A DNA stretch of 64,000 bases, taken from the NCBI RefSeq assembly GCF_041146795.1, contig NC_135174.1, positions 248,001 through 312,000 of the forward strand, read 5' to 3'. Within the stretch, counting starts at the first letter, position 1. The number at the start of each line of letters is the position of its first letter. The position numbers and the translations under genes are program-made. Shown in pieces: positions 35,159-48,105 of the stretch. Below the pieces are notes generated by a model. That model worked only from the letters and a program-made list of their open reading frames with translations, did no database searches and was not told the origin of the DNA. Origin of the DNA: Maylandia zebra. Its lineage: Eukaryota; Chordata; Actinopteri; Cichliformes; Cichlidae.

Positions 35159-36540
35159 GTGTTTAAAACCGTGGATGTGCAGTGCTGGGCAAGAAAGTCA
35201 CAAGCCAAACGTGTCATTCACATGCTGTCATTACGTAAAGCTCAGGCTACAGCCACGCGCAAATTCAACAAACTGTTCCCGGGCACGGTGCCGTCCAGGC
35301 GGGGACAGCACAGCGGCTGCGGCCGCTGCTTCGACCCCTGACACGAACCACGCTGACGGGCAGCGTCAGTGAGCGTACCCCCGCTGTGAGCGCCGGGGAA
35401 CACGGGCTCTAAAGGCAGAGCTGATTTACTGACTCTCACATCTCGGACAGCAGCATAAATACATCCTGGCCACATCCCACTTCCTACCAGTGTCAGCGCA
35501 CGCAGAGCCAAGGGCGACTTCCGCTCGCACACTCCAAAATAAAGCCGACCAACGTGGATAGATCATTCGGGATACACGGCACTGGCAAAGGACTAAACGT
35601 TATTTTACAAATGACAAGTTGGCTGTAGTTTTGTTCCAGTTGTACTCCTCTGTTTAACCCCAGAAGCCATTTATAAGCGTAAACAAAACTTCTTAGGGCT
35701 TTTATTATGGCGGTCAAGTCACACAACTTCCGGTCTCACGTTCTCCGAGTTCCGCCAGCTCCACTTCCTTGCTTCAGAGAAGTAAATACTGATGTCGGAG
35801 TAAACGGAGGTGCACGACACAGAGACCCTGTTCCACGCAGCAGCGAGTCGGACACGCGGCGTGATCAGAGACACACAGACATGACACGATAACTGTCCTC
35901 AGCCCGGCCTTGTTATCGATCCAGCCCATTAGTCTGCTAACAGTCCGTCCTCGCGGACACACCGCTGCTGTTCAAAGCCTTCAGCACGAGGGCCCTGCAG
36001 CTGCAAACAGGTCCGCGCGCTGTGCCGCAGTCCTAAAGCACTGATATGAAACGAGGTCGGCAGAGCCTTCCTCGGCCACAGATATCCAGGTCAGTGTAGG
36101 CGGCAGCCTCTACGTAACGAGCAGCTCAAAGCCTCCCACACGTTTGCGACACTTGCCAGTACTGTCGCAAAACCATCAATTTTCATCCACGAACGACAGC
36201 ACGTGCCTTCATTTGCATTTTCCATGAAATACATTTTACTCTTACGTGACTACATATAAAAAGCGTGTCAGTGTTTCGGTTACAATCAGATATTACTGCG
36301 AGTCTAAAAATAAACTGTATTTGTATAACCCCAAAATAGTTAGAACGTGGTTTGAAGAAGACAGTACAAAAGATCAAAATCACAATAAAAAAAACAGACT
36401 CACATAAAACCTGAACAAATCTGAAGTGAACATAATGGGACAGAGAAAACGAACTGTATAAAATAATATGCCTTTAGCTTAAATAAGTCAGTAATGACAT
36501 GAGATACACTTTATTTGGGCACAGCAAACATATAACAAGT
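35159..36540 (-). promoter_or_regulatory. ipmk upstream region, CpG-rich
   Basis: GC- and CpG-rich DNA extends about 1 kb upstream of the ipmk ATG. ACTTCCGG (35726-35733) is ETS-like and ATGGCGG at about 35708 is YY1-like. The transcription start cannot be placed from sequence alone. No coding exon was recognised up to 36540. Confidence 0.45.
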
Positions 36541-36544
36541 AGTT

Positions 36545-36915
36545 TGAACATGTGATGATCAGTGAGCAGCAGTGTGGCTTCATGCTGAGAAAGAGCACTA
36601 CAGATATGGTGTTTATTATAGAGGAGGTCAGAAAGAGCTTCACTGTGTCTGTAAGGATGTGCATGAGGAGGCCAGGAGTGGCAGAGATATATGTGAGGGT
36701 GGTGCCAGAGAGACAGTGGTGAGGTGTTCACGGTGGTGGTGGGATCACACCTGGGATCTGCTCTGAGCTCCTTCCTCTTTGCACAGACTGTCAGATTAGG
36801 TCAGGCAGGCGTCTCTGTGGACTATGATGTTTGCAGGTGACATCATGATCCGTAGGGAGAGGTGGAAGAGCGTCCAGAGAGGTGGAGGTACGCTCTGGAG
36901 AGAAGAAGAATGAAA
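36545..36915 (+). pseudogene. RTE-type LINE reverse-transcriptase fragment
   Basis: Plus-strand frames with several shifts read QQCGFMLRKSTTDMVFIIEE, then an RPGVAEIYVRVV-like stretch and TMMFAGDIMI, where YADD/FADD would be expected. This matches the palm region of RTE-clade LINEs with a damaged catalytic motif. It is truncated on both sides. Confidence 0.7.
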
Positions 36916-37780
36916 GTCAGAATGCACGTGGAGTGGAGAGTCATCAGAGCTGTGACAGTGCAGTCATGAAACACCAAACATATAAAGGCTTGTTTACATC
37001 ATGTAGCCCTGCTCTGAAACACTGACATAGATGTAACTCTGTCTGTGAAGCTGGATTTAAGAAATAAGTGTTTAAAGTTTATCTCCTGTAAGTACAACAT
37101 GTTACCTCACCAGGTTGGTTGACTTATATTAGCTTATGTTAGCTAACTAGTGACAGAATTGATAACCCAGTGGAAAATAAGGACACTAAAACTACACATC
37201 AGTTTAAGGGATCACCTTTACGCTGCCTCTGGCTGCAACAATGGGTTTTATGTTCACTTTCACTCTCTGTCTTTAGCAGTAAGTGGATCTTTGCTACTTG
37301 GCTAGCTGTACTAAAAGGGGAAGATTCACCTGCAAGCTGTAATGTCCACGTTTGTAAAGCAAACTTATAAATGACAACTGTGTGGAGGAGAGAACAGATG
37401 AGTTGCTTAAGGTATAAAAGATTTAATGTATTTGTCCTTGTCACAGTGGAGCTCCATCAGTCTGTCAGAGAAGGTCCTCTGCTGCCTGCTGTAAGTGGTG
37501 CAGAGGGTGGTCGAAAGCTTGCATAATGACCTCCTCTCCACCACAGCTTCAAATGTTTCCAGTGTGCAGCCAGTCACATGAACACATAGCCATCACTTCA
37601 GTCTGTCTGTAGGTGTCACCAGCTATGATGCTGTTCCCCCAGCAGAGCCTCTGTGCTGGTCTTCCTTTTAGCCTGTTGTCATTGTGCCACATCAGTATCC
37701 TGCCTCAGGATAGACACGATTTGTCCTCTTCATTCTGAAGTCAGTCACCATTCTTGTAGGTGGAGACACACATCACTGTG
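36916..37780. other. Intergenic sequence, no gene recognised
   Basis: No coding exon or clear element boundary was seen. Confidence 0.45.
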
Positions 37781-38175
37781 GAGCTCCTGCCCTGCACAGG
37801 CAGGACAGAGCTCTGCCCTGTTGAGACATTCTGCACATGTCTCAACTCTGTATATTTTTATATATTTTATTTATTGTTTACTCTATTTAAATTGTAAAAT
37901 ATGTGTATACACACACACACACACACACGTAGAAAAATATTTAGTATACACATCCAGAATTTTTTTTTTTTTTGCATATACTATTATATATTACATATAT
38001 TTATTAGTTTTCAGATGTAGCCATTCTTGTATTTTGCTTGTTTACATTATTGTATTTTGCACAACTCTGTTGCTTGTGAAGCTCGCACACAAGAATTTCA
38101 CTCACATGTGCTGTACCAATGTACCTGCACATGTGATGTGACAATAAAAGTGATTTGATTTGATTTGATTTGATT
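37780..38175 (+). mobile_element. 3' end of an L2/CR1/Rex1-type LINE
   Basis: The sequence has the 3' UTR style of fish L2/CR1/Rex1 LINEs and ends GACAATAAAAGTGATTTG followed by TGATT repeats (38138-38175). A CA run lies at about 37910-37928. No coding part is left. Confidence 0.6.
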
Positions 38176-38519
38176 CTCACATTCTCATATTGTCTGTTAG
38201 GTAGTCGGTAATCCATGAGAAGGTGGACGTGTTTGCTGACACTTCCTGTGGCTTATTCTTCAACAGCAGCGGCTGGATCACATTAAATGGATTTGATAAA
38301 CGAAAGAATGTGATCCTCCATCATGCAGTTACTCGTTTGTTTCTAACATGTAGATAGGAGTCAGATCTCTGCAGCACCCAGATTTAACTCATACACAAAC
38401 TACAGGAGGAGAGTAAATACAGTGTCTTATAAAATGGTCAATCAATTAATTTAATAATTAACTCTATGGAGAAACAAAGTTAAATAAGTCAAATAAAATG
38501 CTGGTATGACCACTCTGTA

Positions 38520-39210
38520 GGTTTACAATACAATACAAGTTTATTTGTATAGCACATTTAAAACCAGAGGTCCAGTGAAAGCAGTAGCAAAATATAAATG
38601 CAAATAAGCTAGCAGGTGGAGAGCATTGATTAACCAAGCATAAGCAGATATCAAAATAAAACTTATAAAGTAAAATCAGTACAAAACATTGTTCAACAAA
38701 ACAGAAGAAAAGGGCTTGCATAAGAGTACACTTACAAGAAGCGTACTCTAGATAGCCGGGAAGGCTAAACCAAAGTCTGGATTGAGTCAGATGTGCAAAC
38801 AGCTTGTAGGAGGTTGTTCCAGAGGTTAGGTGCAACTGAGGGGAAAGCACGGTCACCTCTGGTCTTCAGCCGTGACCTACGGTAGGTTGCACCAAGAGCA
38901 ACTGGTCTGATGATCTCAGTGCGCTACTAGGAATATACAGGCTGAGAAGATCAGTAAGATAGCTAGGCACGGTATTATTTATGATTTTAAAAGTAAGCAA
39001 TAAGATTTTAAAATCAATGTGATATTTAATGGGAGCCAGCGTAGGTCAGAGAGAATTGGGGTAATAGACCCAAACCTACTTGGTTTGGCTTTAGAGATTA
39101 GACGTAGTTGGTCAAAACTAGATTTAACTACAGAGGACGCATGTTTGTCAAGCTTAAAGCACGGCGGCTTGTTCGTGACAGAGACTCTGAGTTTGGACAT
39201 TTGTCCTGCT
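38520..39210 (-). pseudogene. L2/CR1/Rex1-type LINE C-terminal fragment
   Basis: The minus strand reads, with frame breaks, ILSDLRWLPL, then SYLTDLLSLYIPSSALRSSD and APNLWNNLL-like residues before a 3' UTR ending TGTGCTATACAAATAAACTT. This is the conserved C-terminal region after the RT domain in these LINEs. 5'-truncated copy. Confidence 0.75.
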
Positions 39211-39862
39211 GTAAAATGAATTTGGGAGAAATTCTTTTCTAATCACTCTGAGGAGTTCCCGGCATCGGTGTTAGTTTGGGTGTGTTCATATTTGTTGTTG
39301 TTGGTCTCACTAAGCTCCTTTTTTCCGTCTTCTCTTTCTCCTTATCACCCAACCAATCACAGCAGCTCGCTGCCCCTCCCTGAGCATGGTTACACTCCTG
39401 TTTTATCTACTGCAAATGGAGCTTTTTCAGCCCAGATTTGCCATCTGCTGCTCACAATAGATCATCTGATTGATGGGATTTCTCTCTAATATTCCTGGGT
39501 TGATACATAAAACACCTTGACATGGCTGCTGTGAACTAGTGCTATATCAGTATAGTTGAAATTGGTGTGGGGGTGGCTGAGGCAGTAGATACTCAAACTG
39601 TTTAGGGGGGCAATATCAGTGGCAGGAAAGTTTCTTTTCCACTGACATTCCTGATCCACATGCAGTTCCACTGAAAATGGTTTTAATGCCAAAAAGAAAC
39701 AAGAAAAAAGCCAATGTTACCTGATGTTTATGGAAGATTTTTCCCCTCCAGACTGTACAAAGCTAGGATAAAGGTGGAATTGACTGATTTAATGTCTGCT
39801 ACTCTTGATGTAACCTAGAAGTGACTGTGAACACTACAGCTTCTCTGCACCAGTTAAACATA

Positions 39863-40560
39863 GGCTGTGTCCCAATTCAGGGTCTGCAGCCTTAAAGTAC
39901 GCAGCCTCAACGATCCTCAAGGGCCGCGTACTCAAAGACCGCTAAGGCCGGAAGTGCGAGGCTTGTGAAATGGGACGGTCTAGCCTCCGTTGCGCTGCCC
40001 AGGTTGCCTAGCAACCATGATACTAACAGCTGGAAACGTGTCATACAGCTTTGTGTGACAGAAATGAAGGAGAAAATCTTTTGTTCATTTGTTTGTTTCT
40101 ACATGAGCTTTGATCATTCTCTGTAGGATTAAGCTCAGCTATTGAACGGCGTATATTTAAAGGCTTTAAAACCAAGTTAGTACAAACGTCACTAATGTCA
40201 CATAACTTTGCCGACATGTGGCCAACAGTAATGTTTAATGTTCTTCGTTATTAAACATTTGCACATAAATAAGTGACATCATATTCAGTACTTACTTTTC
40301 ACAGTTTACTCTTCGGCCGCTCCGCTTCTGCCGTCTGCGGCAGAATTCTCCACACCGACTGCCGCGCTATGAATTGTGGGATATATGGGACCACGAAGTC
40401 TACACTGCCACAGCCTTAAAATTCAGGGAAATGAAGGACGCATTTCAGGGCCGCATTTCAAGCAGCCTTTGAATTGGGACAGCCTTCGGCGCGCCGCTGT
40501 GACGTAATCGGCCTTGAAATGCGGCCTTTAAGGCTGCAGACCCTGAATTGGGATACAGCC
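39863..40560. mobile_element. MITE with GGCTGTGTCCCAATTCAGGG ends
   Basis: A 698-bp element with 29-bp inverted ends (one mismatch), GGCTGTGTCCCAATTCAGGG and its partner ending at 40560. The 3-bp ATA target duplication (39860-39862, 40561-40563) points to a Harbinger-like group, though this is not certain. No coding sequence. Confidence 0.82.
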
Positions 40561-40719
40561 ATAGAGTGTTACTGCAAACTTTATCACAGTACTGCAACCT
40601 GACCAGTGTAGCGTGCACTAACCTGCGGAGAGTCTCTAAGGAAGAGGCCATCCACCCTTCAGACAAAGCTCATTTACGCCACTTGTATCCACTGTGTTGT
40701 TCTTTTGGTCACTCCTCAT

Positions 40720-41510
40720 AGCTTGTTACGATAGGTGAGGGTAGGGACGTAGATCGACCGGTAAATCGGGAGCTTCGCTTTTACGCTCAGCTCTCTCTTC
40801 ACCACGGCCGACCGGTACAGCGTCTGCACCACTGCAGCTGCAGCACCAATCTACCTCTTAATCTCCTGCTCCCCTCACTTGTCAACAAGACTCCGAGATA
40901 CTCTTCCACTTGGGGAAGCAACTCGTCCCTGACCCAGAGTGGGCCATGGCCTCAGACTTGGAGGTGCTTGGATTCTCAATACACCCCTTCACACTTGACT
41001 GCGAACTGCTCCAGTGTAAGCTGTAGGCCACCACCTGATGATATCAACAGAGCCACATCTCAGAGACGAGAGTCTGAGACCACCCAAGTGGAAGCCTTCT
41101 GCCACTTGGCTATTCCTAGAAATCCTGTCCATGTTGAAGAACACCCACCAGGAACAAGTTTGACTTCTTACCGGCTATGTGGACCAAGCTCTTGCAATGG
41201 TTGTATAAGGATCCAACGGATGGTAGCAACAGTCCAGACACCCCTTTCTCCCAAAGCACTTCCCACAGAATACTCCAAACTGAACAATCAAATGTCCTCT
41301 CCACCTCGACAAAACACGTGTAGGCTGGTTGGGCAAACTCCCACGCACCCTGAAGTATCGTCAAAAGGATAAAGAGCTGCTCCAGTGTTCCGTGACCTGG
41401 ATGAAAACCTGGACTGCTCCTCCTGTATCTGAGGTTTGACTAACAGACGGACTCTCATTTCCAGCACCCAGACATAGACTTTTCCGGGGAGGCTAAAGAG
41501 TGTGATTCCC
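40720..41510 (-). pseudogene. RT fragment of the same LINE family as 1-316
   Basis: The minus strand reads GITLFSLPGKVYVWVLEMRV, QGAWEFAQPAYTCFVEVERTFD and SLYNHCKSLVHIAGKKSN, then a VEEYLGVL-like and RSVVVK-like region, with many stops and shifts. It matches the reverse-transcriptase palm of the RTE/Rex3-like family whose 3' end starts this window. Dead copy. Confidence 0.72.
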
Positions 41511-41512
41511 AT

Positions 41513-41743
41513 TGTGGCGGGGCGTGGTCTGTGGAGCCGCTGCAGGGGAGGTGGATGCACCTAAGCGGGATCCACAATCACGCCTCGCCGGCTTAAAGTC
41601 TGTGCTCGGACCGATGTCATGTTTGTTGTTGATGTGTGTGGCTGCAAGCTGCAGCTGGGTATTGTGTACAGCAACCGTGAGAGAATAAAAGATGATGCTG
41701 AAAAGCATAAAAATGTGGACAGGTCTGTCGTCTGATGATTACA
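41513..41743 (+). mobile_element. LTR of a Gypsy-type retrotransposon
   Basis: The 231-bp segment begins TGTGGCGGGGCGTGG and ends ATTACA, so it has TG...CA ends. It contains AATAAA at about 41685. One base later comes TGGTGCCGAAACC (41745-41757), which has the look of a tRNA primer-binding site. No second LTR was seen in the window. Confidence 0.72.
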
Positions 41744-41744
41744 G

Positions 41745-42076
41745 TGGTGCCGAAACCAAGCAGGAGGGCACAGCAGACCAGGGATGGAGCTGGTGGGTGC
41801 AGCGGGAGCAGGCCACAGTGTCTCGCAGCCAGCGGGATGAACTCCAGGACCGGATCGAGCGCCGGATGCAAAGGATTGAATCTGGTGGTTCTGATCCGGT
41901 CCTGGCCGACGCTGCCGATACCCCCACTGGCGTTCCCCGGTGGCGTGGGAGTGGAGGAGGTTCAGACTTTTCCAGTGCCCATGCGGACCCCCAGGGTGCG
42001 ACCAGCCAGGACGCAGCCTGCCGCCGCTTGCTGCGTTTTGTTTTAAAGTTAAATAATCAGCAGATGAATCCATTAT
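41745..42076 (+). pseudogene. 5' leader and gag start of the LTR retrotransposon
   Basis: An open frame downstream of the primer-binding site encodes a charged stretch (SQRDELQDRIERRMQRIESG) typical of the gag N terminus, then stops at 42076. Protease, RT and integrase are absent, so only the 5' end remains. Confidence 0.55.
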
Positions 42077-42501
42077 AAATGTGTATATTTTTGGTTAATC
42101 TGCATCAAATATAAAAACCTACTTTACAGTTTTGAATGAGTAATGATACAATAAGGATATAATAGAGACTTAGAGTCACAGCGGGTATTTTTTCTGCAGT
42201 GAGTAAAACTGTAATACATTTACAATACTATTATTATTATGTTTAATACTTGTATTTAAAGTAACACTTTGAATGCAGGACTTGTATTAGATGATTGTTT
42301 CAGCGCTGTCAGTATAGGCTAGAGTATTCGCACGTCTTCTAGTTTGTGTCTGTAGTTTGCGATGGTTTTATACAACTTAAGTACATTTGTGGCTTTGGAG
42401 AATCGAAACAACATCGTCTTTTTGTGCTCAGAGTGTGAGAAAGTATGAGGCTTTTTCTTTCCTTGGCACACAACCTGTAAAAAGCCAGTAAGTCATGAAA
42501 T
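42077..42501. other. AT-rich gap before the L2-type LINE
   Basis: No gene was recognised. It may include part of the 5' UTR of the LINE that follows. Confidence 0.4.
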
Positions 42502-43551
42502 ATGGCGCCGCGGATGGTCGCCCTGGTGCTTCAGTGCGTTACTTTTGTTTTGTTTTTGTGCATTTTCTCTGTGTCTGGGCACTCCTCTGGATACTCGTAC
42601 ACCAGAGAAGAGCTCCTTAACTACAGGACTACAACGCCTGTGGATTTATTTCCAATATTTGTCGCATCTGCGGCAGATTTACTGCTGACTCTGACCAGGA
42701 AAGCGAGACGCCGAAAGAGAGGGAAGCGAGCCGGCGCACTCGTGCGTTTGAGGAGACGCGGACTGCGAACTGCTCTTCCTGGGATCTTCCTTTCTAATGT
42801 ACGCTCACTCGGCAATAAGATTGACGAACTGGCCCTGATGAGAAGCATGAACAGAGACTTTGCCTCCTCCTGTGTGTTATGTTTTACGGAGTCGTGGCTC
42901 AGTGAGAACATCCCAGACTGCGCGCTCAAGCTGGAGGGCTTCCATCTGCTGCGCGTGGACCGGCAGGCCGCTCTCTCCGGTAAGTCCAAAGGTGGAGGTG
43001 TCTGCTTCTACATCAATAGTGGCTGGTGCACAGATGTGACAGTGATTGCTCAGCACTGCTCTTCCTCTCTGGAATATCTTTTTATCCACTGCAAACCGTT
43101 TTATTCTCCGCGGGAGTTCGCTTCATTCATCCTGGCCGCTGTTTACATCCCGCCAGACGCAGATGCGCAGGCAGCTCAGTGCGCACTCGCGGAGCAGATT
43201 CTCCACACGGAGCGGACATTCCCGGACTCTCTCATCATTGCTCTTGGGGACTTTAACAAAGCCAATCTGAGCCACGAGCTTCCGAAATATAAGCAGTATA
43301 TTAAATGCCCGACCAGAGAGGAGAGGACATTAGACCACTGTTACAGCACGATCAGCGGGGCCTATCGCGCGGTGCCCCGCGCTTCACTTGGTCTTTCTGA
43401 CCACGTCATGATCCACCTGATCCCCGCGTACAGACAGAGGCTGAAACTCTCCAAACCTGTCGTGAGGACTAAAAAAAAACAACGAGGCTGTGGAGGAGCT
43501 TCGCACGTGTTTGGAGACCACAGACTGGGACACAATGAAGGCTGCTTCTAA
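42502..43551 (+). CDS. L2/CR1-type LINE ORF2, endonuclease part
   Basis: The frame starts [16 protein letters not shown]. From about residue 98 it contains AP-endonuclease blocks: [53 protein letters not shown] and [11 protein letters not shown]. This enzyme nicks target DNA. The frame is lost at an A9 run (43471-43479); after it the residues are out of frame and stop at 43551. The protein continues in the next frame. Confidence 0.88.
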   Translation: MAPRMVALVLQCVTFVLFLCIFSVSGHSSGYSYTREELLNYRTTTPVDLFPIFVASAADLLLTLTRKARRRKRGKRAGALVRLRRRGLRTALPGIFLSNVRSLGNKIDELALMRSMNRDFASSCVLCFTESWLSENIPDCALKLEGFHLLRVDRQAALSGKSKGGGVCFYINSGWCTDVTVIAQHCSSSLEYLFIHCKPFYSPREFASFILAAVYIPPDADAQAAQCALAEQILHTERTFPDSLIIALGDFNKANLSHELPKYKQYIKCPTREERTLDHCYSTISGAYRAVPRASLGLSDHVMIHLIPAYRQRLKLSKPVVRTKKKQRGCGGASHVFGDHRLGHNEGCF

Positions 43552-45529
43552 CAGCTTGGACGAGTTTACGGACACTGTCACCTCCTATATCCACTTCTGT
43601 GAGGACAGCGTTGTGCCATCACGCACCTCGGTGAGTTATAACAATGACAAACCCTGGTTTACTCCTAAACTCAAAAAGCTGTGGCTGGAAAAGAGTAAGG
43701 CGTTCAGAAGCGGAGACAGGGACTGCTACAGAGAGGCCAAGTACAGGTTCACTAAAGAAGTGGACATTGCTAAACATCAGCACTCTGAGAAGATGCAGCA
43801 GCAGATCTCAGAGAATGACTCGGCCTCTGTGTGGAAAGGTTTTAGGAATATCACCAACTACAAGCCTAAAACCCCCCACTCCACTGATGACTTGCTCTTA
43901 GCCAACACCCTTAACGACTTCTACTGCCGTTTTGACGAGCCATCAGGCAGCCTTCACACCTCCAACGGCCCCAACAATAGAGACACTTTGGACACTCATT
44001 CCCCCACCTCTCCCCCCTCCATAGAGCCATCACCACCTTCAAACCGTTCACCTACAACACCCCCCTCCTCACCCCACACAAAAGAGGATTTCACACCACC
44101 TCCTCCCACCACAACTCTTCATATTCATGAAGCAGATGTGAGGAAGCAGTTTAAGAGTCTGAATGCTCGGAAAGCTCCCGGCCCAGACGGCGTGTCTCCT
44201 GCCACCCTCAGACACTGTGCAAACGAGCTGGCCCCAGTGTTTTCTGGCATTTTCAACTCCTCACTGCAGGCATGTCATGTGCCTGCCTGCTTCAAGTCCT
44301 CTACCATAATCCCTGTCCCCAAGAAACCTAGGATCACTGGACTAAATGACTACAGACCCGTGGCTCTGACATCTGTGGTCATGAAGTCATTTGAGCGCCT
44401 AGTTCTCTCCCATCTCAAGACCCTCACGGCCCCCCTCCTGGACCCCCTGCAGTTTGCATATAGAGCCAACAGGTCTGTAGATGACGCCATCAACATGGCC
44501 CTACACTTCATCCTGCAGCATCTGGACTCCCCAGGAACCTACGCCAGGATCCTGTTTGTGGACTTCAGCTCTGCCTTCAACACCATCCTTCCAGACCATC
44601 TCCGAGACAAGCTTTCCCAGATGAATGTGCCTGATCCCATCTGCCGGTGGATCACTGACTTCCTGACGGACAGGAAGCAGCATGTGAGGCTGGGAAAGAA
44701 TGTCTCGGACTCCCGGACCATCAGCACCGGCTCCCCTCAGGGCTGTGTTCTTTCTCCTCTGTTCTTCTCCCTGTACACCAACTGCTGCACCTCCACCCAC
44801 CAGTCTGTCAAGCTAATCAAGTTTGCAGATGACACCACCGTTATCGGACTCATCTCGGACGGGGACGAGTCTGCCTACAGGAGGGAGGTTGAACGTCTGG
44901 TGTCCTGGTGCAGCCACAACAACCTGGTGCTGAATGCCCAGAAGACAGTGGAGATTATTGTGGACTTCAGGAAGCACACAGCTCCACTCCCCCCCATCAT
45001 CCTGACTGACACCCCCATCACCTCTGTGGACTCATTCCGCTTCCTGGGTACCACCATCACCCAGGACCTGAAGTGGGAGCCCACCATCACCTCCGTCATC
45101 AAGAAAGCCCAGCAGAGGATGTACTTCCTGAGGCAGCTGAAGAAATTCAACCTGCCAACACGGACGATGATGCAGTTCTACACTGCAATCATCGAGTCCA
45201 TCCTCACCTCCTCCATCACCGTGTGGTACGCTGGAGCCACTATCAGGGACAAACAGAGACTGCAGCGTGTTGTGCGCTCTGCTGAGAAGGTGATTGGCTG
45301 CAGACTCCCATCTCTGCAGGACCTGTACACCTCCAGGACATTGCGGCGTGCAGCTCGGATCTCAGCTGACCCTTCTCACCCTGGACACAGTCTGTTTGAC
45401 CTGCTCCCCTCAGGCAGGAGGCTCCGGTCCATTCGCACCAGAACCTCTCGCCATAAGAACAGTTTCTTCCCCTCTGCTGTTGGACACATGAACAATAACC
45501 ATATGACTGTTCCCGCTACTAACACATGA
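43480..45529 (+). CDS. L2/CR1-type LINE ORF2, reverse-transcriptase part
   Basis: The continuation in frame +2 has RT motifs in order: [82 protein letters not shown] and the catalytic FADD (about 44824). A fish-LINE C terminus follows ([40 protein letters not shown]). No in-frame stop occurs, so one A insertion is the only visible defect in about 1009 codons. Confidence 0.9.
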
Positions 45530-45830
45530 CCCTACGCTGTGTCACTGCATCATTCTATGTTTGGCACTGATCACCACCTGCACTCATGTATATATCTTTC
45601 AACGTAGCACTCTTAATTCTTATTCTCATGTATATATCTCATGTATATCTCATGCACATATCTTTCCACGTAGCACTTTTAATTCTTATCCCTACTTTTA
45701 TTTTTTTCCATGTCTATTTAAGTGCTATTTATGACACTATGTTTGCACTGAAGCACCGCAGCAATTTCCTAATGTTGTAAACCTGCTCAACATTTGGCAA
45801 TAAACCCCATTCCCATTCTGAAATATTTGA

Positions 45831-47397
45831 GGGTTTAACATCGTCGCTGTCTTTCTTGAGAAAGAGATGGAAAAAGAGATTTTGTGCATCTTCCTGTATA
45901 ATTTCAGAGGGTCCCAATCATGCTGACAATTACCCGTATCAGTTGGAAAGTTCATGTTATCACTGTAATTGGCCCCAAATTTCCTAAACATGAACATCCT
46001 AAACATTTCCTAAACAGTTTAAGAAATGCTGTCCAGGCCAGGCTCTTGGTAATGGCACCCTGAGAGTGTTTATGCTGTAGGCTTGCATAACGTCTCTAAT
46101 TTAGCATCATTTCGTGTCTATCAACACAGAGGCCCAAGTGGGATTTATTCATCGGGTTCCTGTAACTTCAATATAAAAGATGACCCTTGTGTTCGCATAT
46201 TAACTATTACACAGCGTCGAGGTTAAAGATGTTTTAACTAATATAGACTGAAGAGAAAGACTGAAGCAGTGAGTCAGTGCTAAATACTTGGTGAAGCCAG
46301 GCAGAAAGAAGATATTTGAGCATTACACACTATGGTGGCCTGCGGAGGAAGAACCCCCTTTGAACAGGGCGACCTTTGGCAGAACCAGGCTCAAGGGCAG
46401 CCATTAATGTCTTTCTACTGGCTGCTGGCCAGTCACAGGAGCATGTTCAGTGAGATTACCTAAATGTACCACCGAACCACACTTCAGCTCCTCCAGGCTG
46501 CAGAATTTACACCCTTTGGCACATCCTTTAACAAATAACAGTTTTACAGTTTAGAGTAAAATGTCATTCATATATATTTAATATCTGTAATATCTGGATA
46601 TATATATTTGTAATTTTGTAATATATTGTATTATTTAATTGAGTTCAGTCAGTTCTTAATGTCTTGGAGTGACTGTGACCACATAATTTCCTCAGGGTTA
46701 ATAAAGTATTCTGATTCTGACGACAGCAAAACACGAGGAAAATAAATCAAAGTAAATCAGGAAATGGTGAGAGAAGTGCAGGAAACACAGTCACAGACTG
46801 AACAAGAGTCCGGGGACACATGTCATAAATACAAACAGTAACCACAACCAAAATACAACAAGGTCTAAGGACACAGGACGCTAAGGTGTAAGGAAAATCT
46901 CCCCCAAAAGGCAAGAGCGAAACTAAAACGTTGATGCTTTATGTTTTTATTACAACGTGCTGATGTCAGCCTGCTATGGAAACATGTTATGTGTTGTACT
47001 GCTCTTTCCAAACCTTTCATACAATGTATCACTGATAAGTTTTTTTTAATGAAAAAAATTAACATAAAACCTACGTACTCATATCCCACGATGTCTAGAA
47101 CTTTAGTGTGAAGTTCCATAAAGAAATCATGGGTAATACAGCGTTTGTGCTGTTTGAGGGTTCTACCAGCACACTACATTGGAAAATGATATCTTGAAAA
47201 CTGTGGATGCTAGACTGCTAACAAACACACAAATGGAGCTGATTACACACTCCCTCCCTTCAGGGGGAGAATAAAAGGAAGAACAAAGCAACCCAACGGA
47301 GAACACCTGGTAATAAACAAGACTCCAATATAAAACCCTGGGACTGTTGTGATTTAACTATACAAAGAAATTCAAAGTGAAATCATTGCATCAAGAC
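45831..47397. other. Intergenic; one probable LINE tail
   Basis: No gene was recognised. At about 46560-46725 the sequence ends GGTTAATAAAGTATTCTGAT, the style of an L2/CR1 3' tail, so a short decayed fragment is likely. Confidence 0.45.
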
Positions 47398-48105
47398 ATC
47401 ACTGGACACTTTATTAGATACACCTTTCTTATAATGAGTCAGACCTCCTTTTGCCTTCAGAGCTGCCTTAAATCTTTGCAGCATAGACTCATCAGGGTGC
47501 TGCAGCTATGGCGCGGCTGGAGATGGGTGCACATCCATGATGTGAATATTCCTCCACATGTCAGAGGTGTTCGGTTTGATCTGGGGACTGTTGGTGATTT
47601 TGAGTGAACACATTGTTATGTTCAAGAAACTATATTCATGTTTCAGAGGATTTGAGCTCACGGTTTGTTATCCTGCTTGACGAGCCAAGAGCCAAGACTG
47701 GTAAATTGCAGTCATAAAAGGAGGCACAGACAATGTTTTCTATTGTTCAAGTTCAGTGAGCCTGTAGCCTCAGTTTCCTGCTCTTACAGACGCTGCGCTT
47801 GGTGTGGTTTTCTGCTGCTGTAGGCCACTTTAAGGTTTGATCAGGTCTTCTGATGACCTGGTTTGTAAATGGTTGTGTGGGGAAAGTTCCAATAGATCAG
47901 CAGTTTTTGAAATACTAAGACCAGCCCATCTAACACCATCACCGTGCTTTTCTTTCTCATTCTGATGCTCGCTTTGAATTTCACCAGGTTGTCTCCATCA
48001 TGTATACGTGCCTAAATACATTGGATTGTTATTCTATGATTCTATGATTAGCTGATTAGATGTTTGTGTTATGGAGAGGTGTACCTAATGAAATGTCCAG
48101 TGAGT
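47398..48105. mobile_element. TIR element, CACTGGACA-type ends
   Basis: The ends ATCACTGGACACTTTATTAG and CTAATGAAATGTCCAGTGAG (reverse) are imperfect inverted repeats of about 27 bp sharing TACACCT. The interior has AGATCAGCAGTTTTTGAAAT and TCATTCTGATGCTCGCTTTG, as in a very common fish repeat. The superfamily was not determined and no open coding frame was seen. Confidence 0.7.

Larger units (their letters stand above)
42502..45830 (+). mobile_element. Nearly complete L2/CR1-type LINE
   Basis: A plus-strand non-LTR retrotransposon with an endonuclease-RT coding region (42502-45529, broken once) and a 300-bp 3' UTR. The UTR has a partial tandem repeat (TATATATCTTTCAACGTAGC and a near copy about 70 bp on) and ends TTTGGCAATAAACCCC at about 45810. 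The clade is inferred from endonuclease and RT blocks. Confidence 0.88.

Noticed and set aside
37653-38141. 162-codon ORF with Cys/His/Thr-rich segment
   Set aside because: It overlaps a LINE 3' UTR and a CA repeat; no domain.
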